From JAAFHS01 sp043751715 (GTDB lineage Bacteria; Pseudomonadota; Alphaproteobacteria; Rhodobacterales; Rhodobacteraceae): a stretch of 14,272 nucleotides of DNA. Made by a program: the position numbers and the translations under genes. The stretch is taken from NCBI GenBank assembly GCA_043751715.1, contig JAYUZO010000125.1:1-14272 (forward strand), in the 5' to 3' direction. Below the pieces are notes generated by a model. It was not told the origin of the DNA, did not search any database, and was given only the letters and a program-made list of their open reading frames with translations. Within the stretch, counting starts at the first letter, position 1, and the number at the start of each line of letters is the position of its first letter. Positions 1 through 6,123 of this stretch are shown here, piece by piece.

Positions 1-122
1 CCTACATCTTCCCCTCACCCAGCCGCCACTGAATAACACAACCTGCGCAATGGCTTGGCCCCACCCCCTTTCCCTCTGGGCACGACCCCCCTACACTCAT
101 CGGACCAAACGCAGGGGAACCC
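1..122. other. Leader upstream of mtnP, no assignable gene
   Basis: This C-rich stretch has no recognisable coding signal. Short open stretches run in from the left edge (one + frame stops near position 36), but none is long enough to identify as the tail of an upstream gene. The useful element is a Shine-Dalgarno AGGGGA at 113-118, four bases before the mtnP ATG at 123. I see no convincing -35/-10 pair or terminator. Confidence 0.5.
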
Positions 123-986
123 ATGCCCAAAACCATGCTCGGCATCATCGGCGGCTCTGGCCTGTATCAGATCGCGGGGCTTGAAACCCCCGCCTGGACC
201 ACTGTTCACACCCCATGGGGTGATCCGTCCGATCAGATCCTGACCGGCACGCTGTCCGGGCTGCCCGTCGCTTTTCTGCCCCGGCATGGGCGCGGGCATG
301 TGCATACCCCGTCAACCGTGCCCTACCGCGCCAATATTGATGCCCTGAAACAGCTTGGCGTCACTGACCTGATCGCCGTTTCCGCCTGCGGGTCATTGCG
401 CGCAGACTATGCACCCGGTGATTTTGTCATTGTCGATCAGTATATTGACCGCACATTCGCCCGCGAAAAATCTTTCTTCGGCCCCGGCTGCGTCGCCCAT
501 GTCAGCGTGGCCCACCCCACTTGCCCGCGCCTGTCGGCCCTTGCCGCCGCCGCGATAAACGGCCCAAGGGTACATGTGCAGGGCACTTACCTTGCGATGG
601 AAGGCCCGCAATTTTCCACCCTCGCCGAATCCCGCCTGTACCGCGCGTGGGGCGCTGATCTGATCGGCATGACCGGCATGCCCGAGGCCAAACTCGCCCG
701 TGAGGCCGAGCTGTGCTATGCATCAGTCGCCATGGTCACCGACTATGATTGCTGGCATCCGGATCATGGTGCAGTCGATGTTGCACAGGTGATTGCCACA
801 CTGCACGCCAACGCCGATGCGGCGCGTGACATGATTGCAGCGCTGACTGCCACGTTGGCGCAAGACCGCGCGCCCTGCCCGCATGCCTGCGACCGCGCCC
901 TTGACCATGCCATCATGACCGCCCCCGGTCACCGCGATTCATCCCTTGTTTCCCAACTTTCCACCATTGCCGGACGTGTTTTGTGA
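123..986 (+). CDS. mtnP: S-methyl-5'-thioadenosine phosphorylase
   Basis: This cytosolic enzyme phosphorolyses 5'-methylthioadenosine, a by-product of polyamine and homoserine-lactone synthesis, to adenine and methylthioribose-1-phosphate. The 287-residue product has the family's normal length. Visible landmarks are the N-terminal phosphate loop GIIGGSGLYQ (residues 7-16), the PRHGRGHVHTPS block, VSACGSLR, MEGPQFST, GMTGMPEAKLARE, and TDYDCWH. The last carries the paired Asp residues typical of methylthioadenosine phosphorylases rather than of general purine nucleoside phosphorylases, which usually have Asn there. The ATG at 123 is preceded by AGGGGA. The gene ends in a four-base GTGA overlap with the next gene, and apt follows, so adenine release and reuse are encoded together. 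The family assignment is firm; activity on inosine or other nucleosides cannot be excluded. Confidence 0.95.
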   Translation: MPKTMLGIIGGSGLYQIAGLETPAWTTVHTPWGDPSDQILTGTLSGLPVAFLPRHGRGHVHTPSTVPYRANIDALKQLGVTDLIAVSACGSLRADYAPGDFVIVDQYIDRTFAREKSFFGPGCVAHVSVAHPTCPRLSALAAAAINGPRVHVQGTYLAMEGPQFSTLAESRLYRAWGADLIGMTGMPEAKLAREAELCYASVAMVTDYDCWHPDHGAVDVAQVIATLHANADAARDMIAALTATLAQDRAPCPHACDRALDHAIMTAPGHRDSSLVSQLSTIAGRVL

Positions 987-1636
987 AAGCCATCCTTATC
1001 GCCGCCCTCTTCGCAAGCCCCGCCTTTGCCTCGGACGGGATCAGCACCACAGGACCGTTGACCGACGCCGACTTTCTGCGCCTGCTGACCTGCGGCGCTG
1101 CCCCCGCCGATGCCTGCCAGATGGACCCGGTCAAATGGGCCAACCCCGGTCAGCTGACCATTTCGTTCGGGCCCGTGCCCAAGGGCTATCCCGCTGACAA
1201 GGCCAGCCAGATCAACGCCGCCATTGACCGCGCTGTTGCAGATATCAACAGCCTTGGCACGGCCGTGCGCCTGCGCCGCGCGGCCCATACCGATGCCACG
1301 TCCATCGCCCTGCGCCCCACCCTGTTTTATGAAAACGATGTCGTGACAGGTGAACCGGGCGTACAAGACGGCCAGCAGATTGGCGCAGGCTACGTCTATG
1401 TCTACTGGGATGCAGATAAAACCCTGTCGCAAAGTACAATCCTGATTGCGCAGGACATTGGTCTGACCGAAATCAATTCGATCGTGCTCGAGGAAATTAC
1501 CCAATCGCTAGGGTTTCTGTTCGATATTGAAAATTCCACCTACGAAAACGTCTCGATCTTTGCGCAGGACAGCAATTCCGTTCTGTCTTTGACCGGGCAG
1601 GACGCCGCTGTGCTGCGGCTGTATTATCCAAACTGA
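983..1636 (+). CDS. Exported DUF2927-family protein
   Basis: This 217-residue protein starts at a GTG that overlaps the mtnP TGA by four bases. Residues 1-17 form a typical signal peptide (basic start, hydrophobic core, AFA cleavage site), so the mature protein is probably periplasmic; no lipobox Cys is present. Two cysteines (37 and 45) could form a disulfide. The rest fits the DUF2927 pattern: LTISFGPVPKGY near 58-69, a long helix with AAIDRAVADIN, then IVLEEITQSLG at 167-177 and a C-terminal SLTGQDAAVLRLYYPN. Function is unknown. The last two segments resemble, in order and spacing, the HExxHxxG helix and the LTxxDxxxLxxLYP end of metzincin proteases, but the zinc-binding histidines are absent (E170-E171 and Q174 instead). 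I infer a degenerate protease fold, not an active enzyme. Its place between two purine-salvage genes is unexplained. Confidence 0.8.
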   Translation: MKAILIAALFASPAFASDGISTTGPLTDADFLRLLTCGAAPADACQMDPVKWANPGQLTISFGPVPKGYPADKASQINAAIDRAVADINSLGTAVRLRRAAHTDATSIALRPTLFYENDVVTGEPGVQDGQQIGAGYVYVYWDADKTLSQSTILIAQDIGLTEINSIVLEEITQSLGFLFDIENSTYENVSIFAQDSNSVLSLTGQDAAVLRLYYPN

Positions 1637-1643
1637 GGCTGCC

Positions 1644-2177
1644 ATGAAAAAGACCGTCAAAGACTATATCCGCACCATCGTGGACTTTCCCCACGAAGGC
1701 ATTCTGTTCCGCGATGTGACCACGCTGTTTGCCGATCCGCGCGGGTTTCGCATGTGCGTAGATCAGTTGCTGGCGCCCTATGCAGGTCTGCGCATCGACA
1801 AGGTGGCAGGGCTGGAGGCGCGGGGGTTTATTCTGGGCGGGGCGGTGGCGCATCAGTTGTCAACGGGCTTTGTGCCGATCCGCAAGAAGGGCAAGCTGCC
1901 GGGCCGCACGATCGCCCAAGGTTACAAGCTGGAATACGGCGAAGCGGTGGTCGAGGTGCATGATGATGCGATGACGCCGGGCGAAAAGGTGCTGCTGGTG
2001 GATGATCTGCTGGCAACCGGGGGCACGGCCGAGGCGGGTATCCGCCTGATCGAACGGCTGGGGGCCAAGGTGGTGGGCTGCGCCTTTGTCGTCGATCTGC
2101 CCGATCTTGGCGGGCGCAAAAAGCTGGAAGCGATGGGCATGGAGGTGCATGCGCTTTGCGCGTTCGAAGGGTTGTGA
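1644..2177 (+). CDS. apt: Adenine phosphoribosyltransferase
   Basis: This enzyme transfers phosphoribosyl from PRPP to adenine, giving AMP in the cytosol and so recycling the adenine made by MtnP. The 177 residues match the usual 170-180. The N-terminal block YIRTIVDFPHEGILFRDVTTL (8-28) is the classic Apt signature, GLEARGFILG (56-65) follows, and the PRPP-binding motif VLLVDDLLATGGT lies at 116-128 with its two acidic residues D120 and D121. The ATG at 1644 lies seven bases after the preceding stop; GAGG overlapping that stop is the likely ribosome site, so translation is probably coupled. The stop TGA (2175-2177) is followed after one base by the first REP-like palindrome. Confidence 0.96.
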   Translation: MKKTVKDYIRTIVDFPHEGILFRDVTTLFADPRGFRMCVDQLLAPYAGLRIDKVAGLEARGFILGGAVAHQLSTGFVPIRKKGKLPGRTIAQGYKLEYGEAVVEVHDDAMTPGEKVLLVDDLLATGGTAEAGIRLIERLGAKVVGCAFVVDLPDLGGRKKLEAMGMEVHALCAFEGL

Positions 2178-2178
2178 T

Positions 2179-2287
2179 GATGGGCAGATTGCCCATCCTA
2201 CACCCGACGTTCTGTAGGATGGGCAATCTGCCCATCTTCCCCGTCCATCACCCCTGATAAATCATGGGCAGATTGCCCATCCTACAC
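2179..2287. repeat. Cluster of three REP-like palindromes (BIME-like)
   Basis: Three near-identical units lie at 2179-2201, 2214-2236 and 2263-2285. Each is GTAG followed by an imperfect palindrome, GATGGGCAATCTGCCCATC. Units 1 and 3 read on the - strand and unit 2 on the + strand, giving alternating orientations; units 1 and 2 match over 23 bases, and unit 3 differs only at its distal base. A GTAG or GGAG tetranucleotide joined to a hairpin, in alternating orientation, is the layout of REP/BIME elements mobilised by RAYT (Y1 HUH) transposases. No RAYT gene lies in the window. The cluster fills the whole gap between two convergent genes, so its RNA hairpins may also end or protect both transcripts. 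The - strand GTAG of unit 3 (2282-2285) contains the modC stop codon. Confidence 0.85.
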
Positions 2288-2920
2288 CACCCGTCCGCCC
2301 TCCAACCGCACCACCCGGTCAGCCAGAACCTCCACCTCCGCCTCACTGTGCGTCACATACAGGATCGGCACGCCCTGCCCCTTTAACCCTGCAATCAGCG
2401 GCAGAATCTCGGCCTTGCGTGCTGAATCCAGTGCCGCCAACGGCTCATCCATCAACAGCAGACGCGGTGCTGCCAGCAGCGCCCGCCCCAGGGCCACCCG
2501 CTGCCGCTCCCCCCCCGACAGATCGCGCGGCCGCCGTGCCAGCAGATGCCCGATCCCCAGCATGTCCGCCGTGCCCGCCACATCACCCGGTACGCCCGCA
2601 AAGCGCATGCCAAAGCGCAGGTTCTGCGCCACGCTCAGGTGTGGCAACAGCCGCGCATCCTGAAACACCACGCCAAAGCGCCGCTTATGCGGCGGCACCC
2701 AGACCCCCGGCCCAAACTCTGACCCTGAAACCGACAGCACCTGATCGCCGAACCGGATCACCCCCCCATCAGGGCGCACCAGCCCCGCCACCGCCGCCAG
2801 CACCGTGCTTTTCCCCGCCCCCGATGGCCCGATCAACGCCGTCACCCCCGGCCCTGCGGTGAATGCCACATCCAGCGTGAACGCACCGAACCTGTGCTGC
2901 ACCGCCACATCCAGCATCAT
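2282..2920 (-). CDS. modC: Molybdate ABC transporter ATP-binding protein, short form without TOBE domain
   Basis: This is the ATPase that powers molybdate import through ModB at the inner membrane. With the start at 2920, in an ATGA overlap with the modB stop, the product has 212 residues; a second ATG follows at once at 2917. Walker A GPSGAGKST is at 31-39, the Q-loop at FQDARLLPH (86-94), the signature LSGGERQR at 134-141, Walker B LLLMDE at 154-159, and the switch His lies in VTHSEAE. Classic ModC proteins are about 350 residues with a C-terminal molybdate-binding TOBE/Mop domain. This one stops just after the nucleotide-binding domain, at RLEGGRVV. Its TAG stop is the TAG of a REP-like unit, so the C terminus may have been lost through element insertion. 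Naturally short transport ATPases also exist, so the ancestral length is uncertain. Confidence 0.9.
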   Translation of the reverse strand: MMLDVAVQHRFGAFTLDVAFTAGPGVTALIGPSGAGKSTVLAAVAGLVRPDGGVIRFGDQVLSVSGSEFGPGVWVPPHKRRFGVVFQDARLLPHLSVAQNLRFGMRFAGVPGDVAGTADMLGIGHLLARRPRDLSGGERQRVALGRALLAAPRLLLMDEPLAALDSARKAEILPLIAGLKGQGVPILYVTHSEAEVEVLADRVVRLEGGRVV

Positions 2921-3615
2921 TCCCCCCGCACCCGCCGTGCCACACCGCGTGCCAGCCATTCCGACACAAAGACGGCCGCCATTGCCACCGCCACCGAAAT
3001 CACCACCATCCGCAGCGCCACGCCCTCACCGCCCGGCACCTGCAACGCCTCATAGATCGCCGTTGGCAGCGTCTGCGTCTGCCCCGGAATGCTAGCCACA
3101 AACGTAATCGTCGCCCCGAATTCGCCCATCGCCTTGGCAAACGCCAGCACCACCCCCGCCAGCACCCCCGGCAAGGCCAGCGGCAGCGTCACCGTCAGCC
3201 AGACCAAGGCCGGTGATGCCCCCAGCGTGCCTGCCGCATCTTCCAGCCGCGTATCCACCGCCTCAATTGACAGCCGGATCGCCCGCACCATCAGCGGAAA
3301 GGCCATCACCGCTGCGGCCAATGCCGCGCCCATCCACTGGAATGCAAAGGTGAACCCCGTCGCCTGATACAGCCAGCCCCCCACCAGCCCGTTGCGCCCG
3401 AACGTCACCAGCAAAAGGTATCCTGTTACCACGGGCGGCAGGATCAGCGGCATCAGCACCGCCGCGTTCAGCAGCCCCTTGCCCGGAAAATGCCACCGCG
3501 CCAAGGCATGGCCCACCAGCAGGCCAACGGGCAGACTGGCCAGCGTTGCCCAGAACGCCACTTTCAGTGACAGGATCAGCGCCATCCATGCGCCGGGCGA
3601 GAGCCAATCGTTCAT
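2917..3615 (-). CDS. modB: Molybdate ABC transporter permease
   Basis: This 232-residue inner-membrane protein is the channel subunit of the ModABC molybdate importer. It has about five hydrophobic segments, starting with MALILSLKVAFWATLASLPV near residues 11-30. The ModB-type cytoplasmic coupling loop is clear: TLPLALPGVLAGVVLAFAKA followed by MGEFGATITFVASIPGQTQTL, which also holds the EAA-like contact with the ATPase. The start ATG at 3615 overlaps the modA TGA as ATGA, and the gene's own TGA overlaps the modC ATG in the same way, so the three genes are probably translated as a coupled unit. Length and motifs are normal for the family. Confidence 0.95.
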   Translation of the reverse strand: MNDWLSPGAWMALILSLKVAFWATLASLPVGLLVGHALARWHFPGKGLLNAAVLMPLILPPVVTGYLLLVTFGRNGLVGGWLYQATGFTFAFQWMGAALAAAVMAFPLMVRAIRLSIEAVDTRLEDAAGTLGASPALVWLTVTLPLALPGVLAGVVLAFAKAMGEFGATITFVASIPGQTQTLPTAIYEALQVPGGEGVALRMVVISVAVAMAAVFVSEWLARGVARRVRGE

Positions 3616-4337
3616 GGCAGCGTGAACCCGTTCGCCAGAAACACCGCGTCCGCCTCTGGCCCCTCAAGCGCTACCAGAAAGTCAGCAGCCACAGGCCCCG
3701 CCTGCAGGGTCAGCGCTGCCGGGTACACAATCGGCGGATGGCTGCCGGCCGGAAAGCTGGCCACCACCGTCACCCCCGGTTCGGCAATGGCATCCGAGGC
3801 GTAGACCACCCCAAACGCCGCCTCGCCGCGCGCCACAAAGGCCAGCGCCACGCGCACGTTTTCCGATTGCACCACCTGCGCTGATACCCCGTCCCACAGG
3901 CCCAGCGTTTCCAACGCCGCCTTGCCATATTGCCCGGCAGGCACCGAATCCACAAAGGCCATTGCCAGTTTGCCATCGCCCAAACGCCGGGGCACATCAA
4001 CCAGATCAACCGCAGGTGCCCCCGCCTGCCCCACAATCACCAGCGTATTGCCCAGCAGATCGCGTCGGCTGCCGGTGTTAATCACCCCCGCCTCCTGCAC
4101 ATGATCCATCCAGTTGACCGAGGCCGAAATAAAGATATCCGCAGGCGCGCCTTGTTCAATCTGTTTGGCCAGCGTCGCCGTGCCGCCATAGCTGACCAAC
4201 ACCTTGTTGCCTGTCGTGCCCTCCCAACTTTGGGCAATCGGGTCCAGCGCGGTTTTCAGACTGGCCGCCGCAAAGACGGTGACATCATCGGCCATAGCCG
4301 GAAAGGCCATCAACAGGGCAAGGATCAGCGCGCGCAT
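3612..4337 (-). CDS. modA: Molybdate-binding periplasmic protein
   Basis: ModA captures molybdate (or tungstate) in the periplasm and delivers it to ModB. The 241-residue product begins MRALILALLMAFPAMA, a good signal peptide with probable cleavage after AMA, then DDVTVFAAASLKTALD, the family's N-terminal oxyanion-binding segment. YGGTATLAKQIEQGAPADIF supplies the second binding element, and DLLGNTLVIV with the later AAFGVVYASDA blocks complete the fold. I chose the ATG at 4337 over an in-frame upstream TTG at 4388 because it starts the signal peptide directly and has GGAA as a ribosome site. The TTG start would read through the palindromic operator. The stop overlaps the modB start. Confidence 0.94.
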   Translation of the reverse strand: MRALILALLMAFPAMADDVTVFAAASLKTALDPIAQSWEGTTGNKVLVSYGGTATLAKQIEQGAPADIFISASVNWMDHVQEAGVINTGSRRDLLGNTLVIVGQAGAPAVDLVDVPRRLGDGKLAMAFVDSVPAGQYGKAALETLGLWDGVSAQVVQSENVRVALAFVARGEAAFGVVYASDAIAEPGVTVVASFPAGSHPPIVYPAALTLQAGPVAADFLVALEGPEADAVFLANGFTLP

Positions 4338-4346
4338 GGCATTTCC

Positions 4347-4368
4347 GATATGTTCGCGCAAACATATC
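4347..4368. promoter_or_regulatory. 22-bp palindrome, probable ModE-type operator for modABC
   Basis: Perfect 8-base arms GATATGTT (4347-4354) and AACATATC (4361-4368) flank a six-base spacer. The site sits nine bases upstream of the modA ATG and overlaps the candidate -10. ModE proteins bind AT-rich dyads with TAT-containing arms and a short spacer ahead of modA, and a ModE-like gene lies directly upstream. The palindrome is seen in the sequence; the assignment to ModE is inference. Confidence 0.72.
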
Positions 4369-4388
4369 CACGCCACCCCAAAGGGCAA
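4361..4388 (-). promoter_or_regulatory. Candidate modA promoter overlapping the palindrome
   Basis: On the - strand, TTGCCC (4388-4383) and TATGTT (4366-4361) are separated by 16 bases, each matching four of six sigma-70 consensus positions. The proposed -10 lies in the palindrome arm, so a bound repressor would block it. This fits promoter occlusion, but a match of this quality can arise by chance. Confidence 0.4.
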
Positions 4389-4391
4389 GCA

Positions 4392-4745
4392 CTATTCCCG
4401 GTTCGCAATTAGCCCGCGCAGCACCGCGATTTCGGCCTGGGTTTCCTGCAACAGGCGCGCCTCGATCCGGCGGTAATTGTCCAGCACCGCCAGCCCCGTG
4501 GGCGTCAGTTGCGCACCACCGCCCTTGGCCCCGCCCCGCACCGTGATGACCACCGGTTCGCGGAACGTCGCGTTCAGCGTTTCCACCAGCCCCCATGCCC
4601 GCTTATAGCTCATCCCCATGGCCGCCCCCGCCGCTGTGATCGACCCGGTTTCATGGATACGATCCAACAGATCAGCCTTGCCCGGCCCCAACATCGCGTT
4701 GGACCCGAACAGGATTCGCAGGCGCAGGCGCGTGTCATCTGTCAT
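4392..4745 (-). CDS. modE: ModE-like winged-helix regulator lacking the molybdate-binding domain
   Basis: This 117-residue DNA-binding protein matches the N-terminal half of ModE. An initial LRLRILFGSNAMLGPGKADL strand and helix precede the helix-turn-helix GSITAAGAAMGMSYKRAW (34-51) and LVETLNATF; a wing with the Gly-rich VRGGAKGGGAQLTPTG (69-84) follows, and the C terminus is a helix that could dimerise. Full ModE is about 260 residues with two TOBE domains that bind molybdate; they are absent here, so this protein cannot sense molybdate in the usual way. The following 54-base gap to modA holds a 22-bp palindrome, and the gene is first in the mod cluster, so it most likely represses or tunes modABC. 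Short ModE forms are known in proteobacteria; how they sense the metal is not evident from the sequence. Confidence 0.85.
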   Translation of the reverse strand: MTDDTRLRLRILFGSNAMLGPGKADLLDRIHETGSITAAGAAMGMSYKRAWGLVETLNATFREPVVITVRGGAKGGGAQLTPTGLAVLDNYRRIEARLLQETQAEIAVLRGLIANRE

Positions 4746-4856
4746 GCCCTGATCTGGCCTTTTGCTGCGCCGTTGCGCAAGGGGGCAATGCAGCGCGCGT
4801 AAAGACGGAAAGAAGACAGGGTAAAGAGGCGTTCAAGACGGTGTTTTGATGGCTTT

Positions 4857-5936
4857 TTAGCCATGCCGGCTGCGGTGCTCGGTCTGGTAATAGGCCCCGG
4901 TCTGTGTCGCCAGAAACGGATCTAGGGGAATGCTTTCCTGCTTCAGGAACCCCTGCTGCGGCAGCGCCCCCGCCCGCACCATTTCAATCACCGCCACCAC
5001 AGATGCCGATGTTGTCCATGCTATCGCTGTGCGGCTTTTGCCAGCAATTTCAATCGGGTAATAGGCCCGCACAAATTCACGCCGCCGCAAGGCCCCGTCC
5101 GTCCAGCCCTCAGCCGCCACATGCACATAGACCACATCCGCGTCCACCGGCGGCTTGGCATTGGTCAGAATGCGCCCCGCCTCGGCGCGGTTTTCGCGCA
5201 TCAGCAACTCGTGGAAGAAAAAGTTCATCAAGGCCACATGGCCCGGATAACGCATTGTTTTGTAATCCAGATTTTCAATCCGGTCTGCATAAGTCTCGCA
5301 CATCGTGCCAAGCCCGCCGCTGGTGGTAAACGCCTCCAGCTGCATGCCGTCGATGTAAATCGTCTCGGTCCATTCCATGGCGGATACGGTTTTCAGCACT
5401 CCCTCTTCGATCACCTCGCAATCGTTCAGATATTCGTTCACCACCCCCTCGGGTGACCAGTTGAACGCATAGCCCAGCAACCCCGTGGGGTTCTGCGGCA
5501 AGGCCCCCACGCGCAGCTTGATCGACCGCACGCGATCAAACTGATCGGCCAGATGCGCGCCGACAATGCCCACAAAGCCGGGGGCAAGGCCGCATTGTGG
5601 CGCCATCAAGCCCTTGGAATCCTTGGCAAGGTTGCGGATGTGGCGGGTGGTGGGCACATCTTCGGTCAGATCAAAATAGTGCAGCCCCAGATCATGGGCG
5701 ATGGTCGAAACGCCGATGTTCAGATGGTACGGCAGGCACGACAGCACCGCCTCTTGCCCCGTCAATGCCGCCCTGACCGCCGCTGCATCGGCCAGATCGA
5801 CCGCATTGGTCGCAAAGCCTGCCTTGGGCGGTTTGGCGTCAACCCCTGTGACAGTGAACCCCGCCCCCGCCAGCAATTCAGCGGCCAGATGCCCGACCTT
5901 GCCCAACCCCAAAACCGCGATCCGATTAAATGACAT
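4857..5936 (-). CDS. Saccharopine dehydrogenase / L-lysine 6-dehydrogenase family protein
   Basis: This 359-residue NAD(P)-dependent oxidoreductase has an N-terminal Rossmann fold with GLGKVG (10-15) and an Asp near residue 33 after the second strand. Later landmarks are SCLPYHLNIG, FDLTEDV, APQCGLAPGFVGIVG and GLLGYAFNWSPEGVVNEY, typical of the saccharopine dehydrogenase family. Two roles fit: cleaving saccharopine to glutamate and aminoadipate semialdehyde, or direct oxidative deamination of lysine to the same semialdehyde (lysine 6-dehydrogenase). With an aminoadipate semialdehyde dehydrogenase next door and no lysine-ketoglutarate reductase in the window, the second is attractive. From memory, lysine 6-dehydrogenase has been characterised in Ruegeria (Silicibacter) pomeroyi. 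I chose the ATG at 5936 over upstream ATGs because a strong GGAGGGG lies just before it. The 187-base gap upstream and the terminator there suggest its own promoter. Confidence 0.82.
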   Translation of the reverse strand: MSFNRIAVLGLGKVGHLAAELLAGAGFTVTGVDAKPPKAGFATNAVDLADAAAVRAALTGQEAVLSCLPYHLNIGVSTIAHDLGLHYFDLTEDVPTTRHIRNLAKDSKGLMAPQCGLAPGFVGIVGAHLADQFDRVRSIKLRVGALPQNPTGLLGYAFNWSPEGVVNEYLNDCEVIEEGVLKTVSAMEWTETIYIDGMQLEAFTTSGGLGTMCETYADRIENLDYKTMRYPGHVALMNFFFHELLMRENRAEAGRILTNAKPPVDADVVYVHVAAEGWTDGALRRREFVRAYYPIEIAGKSRTAIAWTTSASVVAVIEMVRAGALPQQGFLKQESIPLDPFLATQTGAYYQTEHRSRHG

Positions 5937-6007
5937 GATTCCCCTCCCTGTTGACATCATCTTGCGCCGCAGGCCGGGCGAAAACTGCCGACAGGTTGTA
6001 GCATTTC

Positions 6008-6041
6008 ACCGAATTTTCCGGCACTCCGCCGGATTTTCGGT
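6008..6041. promoter_or_regulatory. Imperfect dyad upstream of the lysine/saccharopine dehydrogenase gene
   Basis: CCGGC (6018-6022) and GCCGG (6028-6032) form a perfect inner stem around ACTCC. Outside it lie matching ATTTT blocks and then ACCGA (6008-6012) and TCGGT (6037-6041). The result is a two-tier, 34-base near-palindrome about 70-105 bases upstream of the start at 5936. It could be an operator or an RNA hairpin; no U-tract of terminator quality follows on either side. Regulator unknown. Confidence 0.4.
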
Positions 6042-6068
6042 CACTTTGCCAATGCGCCCAACAAAGTG

Positions 6069-6098
6069 AAAACACCCGCAGGCCTTGGCCCACGGGTG
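6069..6098 (-). terminator. Intrinsic terminator of the E1-acyltransferase-semialdehyde dehydrogenase operon
   Basis: On the - strand, CACCCGTGGGC and GCCTGCGGGTG (within 6073-6098) pair in an 11-bp stem with two G-T wobbles and a four-base loop, followed directly by TTTT (6072-6069). It lies 26 bases past the stop of the gene ending at 6124 and separates that operon from the downstream dehydrogenase. The U-run is short but the stem is strong. Confidence 0.75.
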
Positions 6099-6123
6099 CA
6101 ATACCGCCTAATAAATCAGTGCC

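Noticed and set aside
1500..1533. DUF2927 protein as an active zinc protease
   Set aside because: The HExxH-like segment reads EEITQ, without zinc-binding histidines, so only a degenerate relationship can be proposed.
4338..4388. TTG-initiated N-terminal extension of ModA
   Set aside because: It would put 17 residues before a good signal peptide and translate through the palindromic operator and promoter.
4849..4864. Perfect hairpin ATGGCT-TTTT-AGCCAT overlapping the stop codon of the saccharopine dehydrogenase-family gene
   Set aside because: As a terminator it lacks a following U-run on the - strand, and six base pairs of modest GC content can occur by chance. It may still stabilise the mRNA end, but I cannot support a call.
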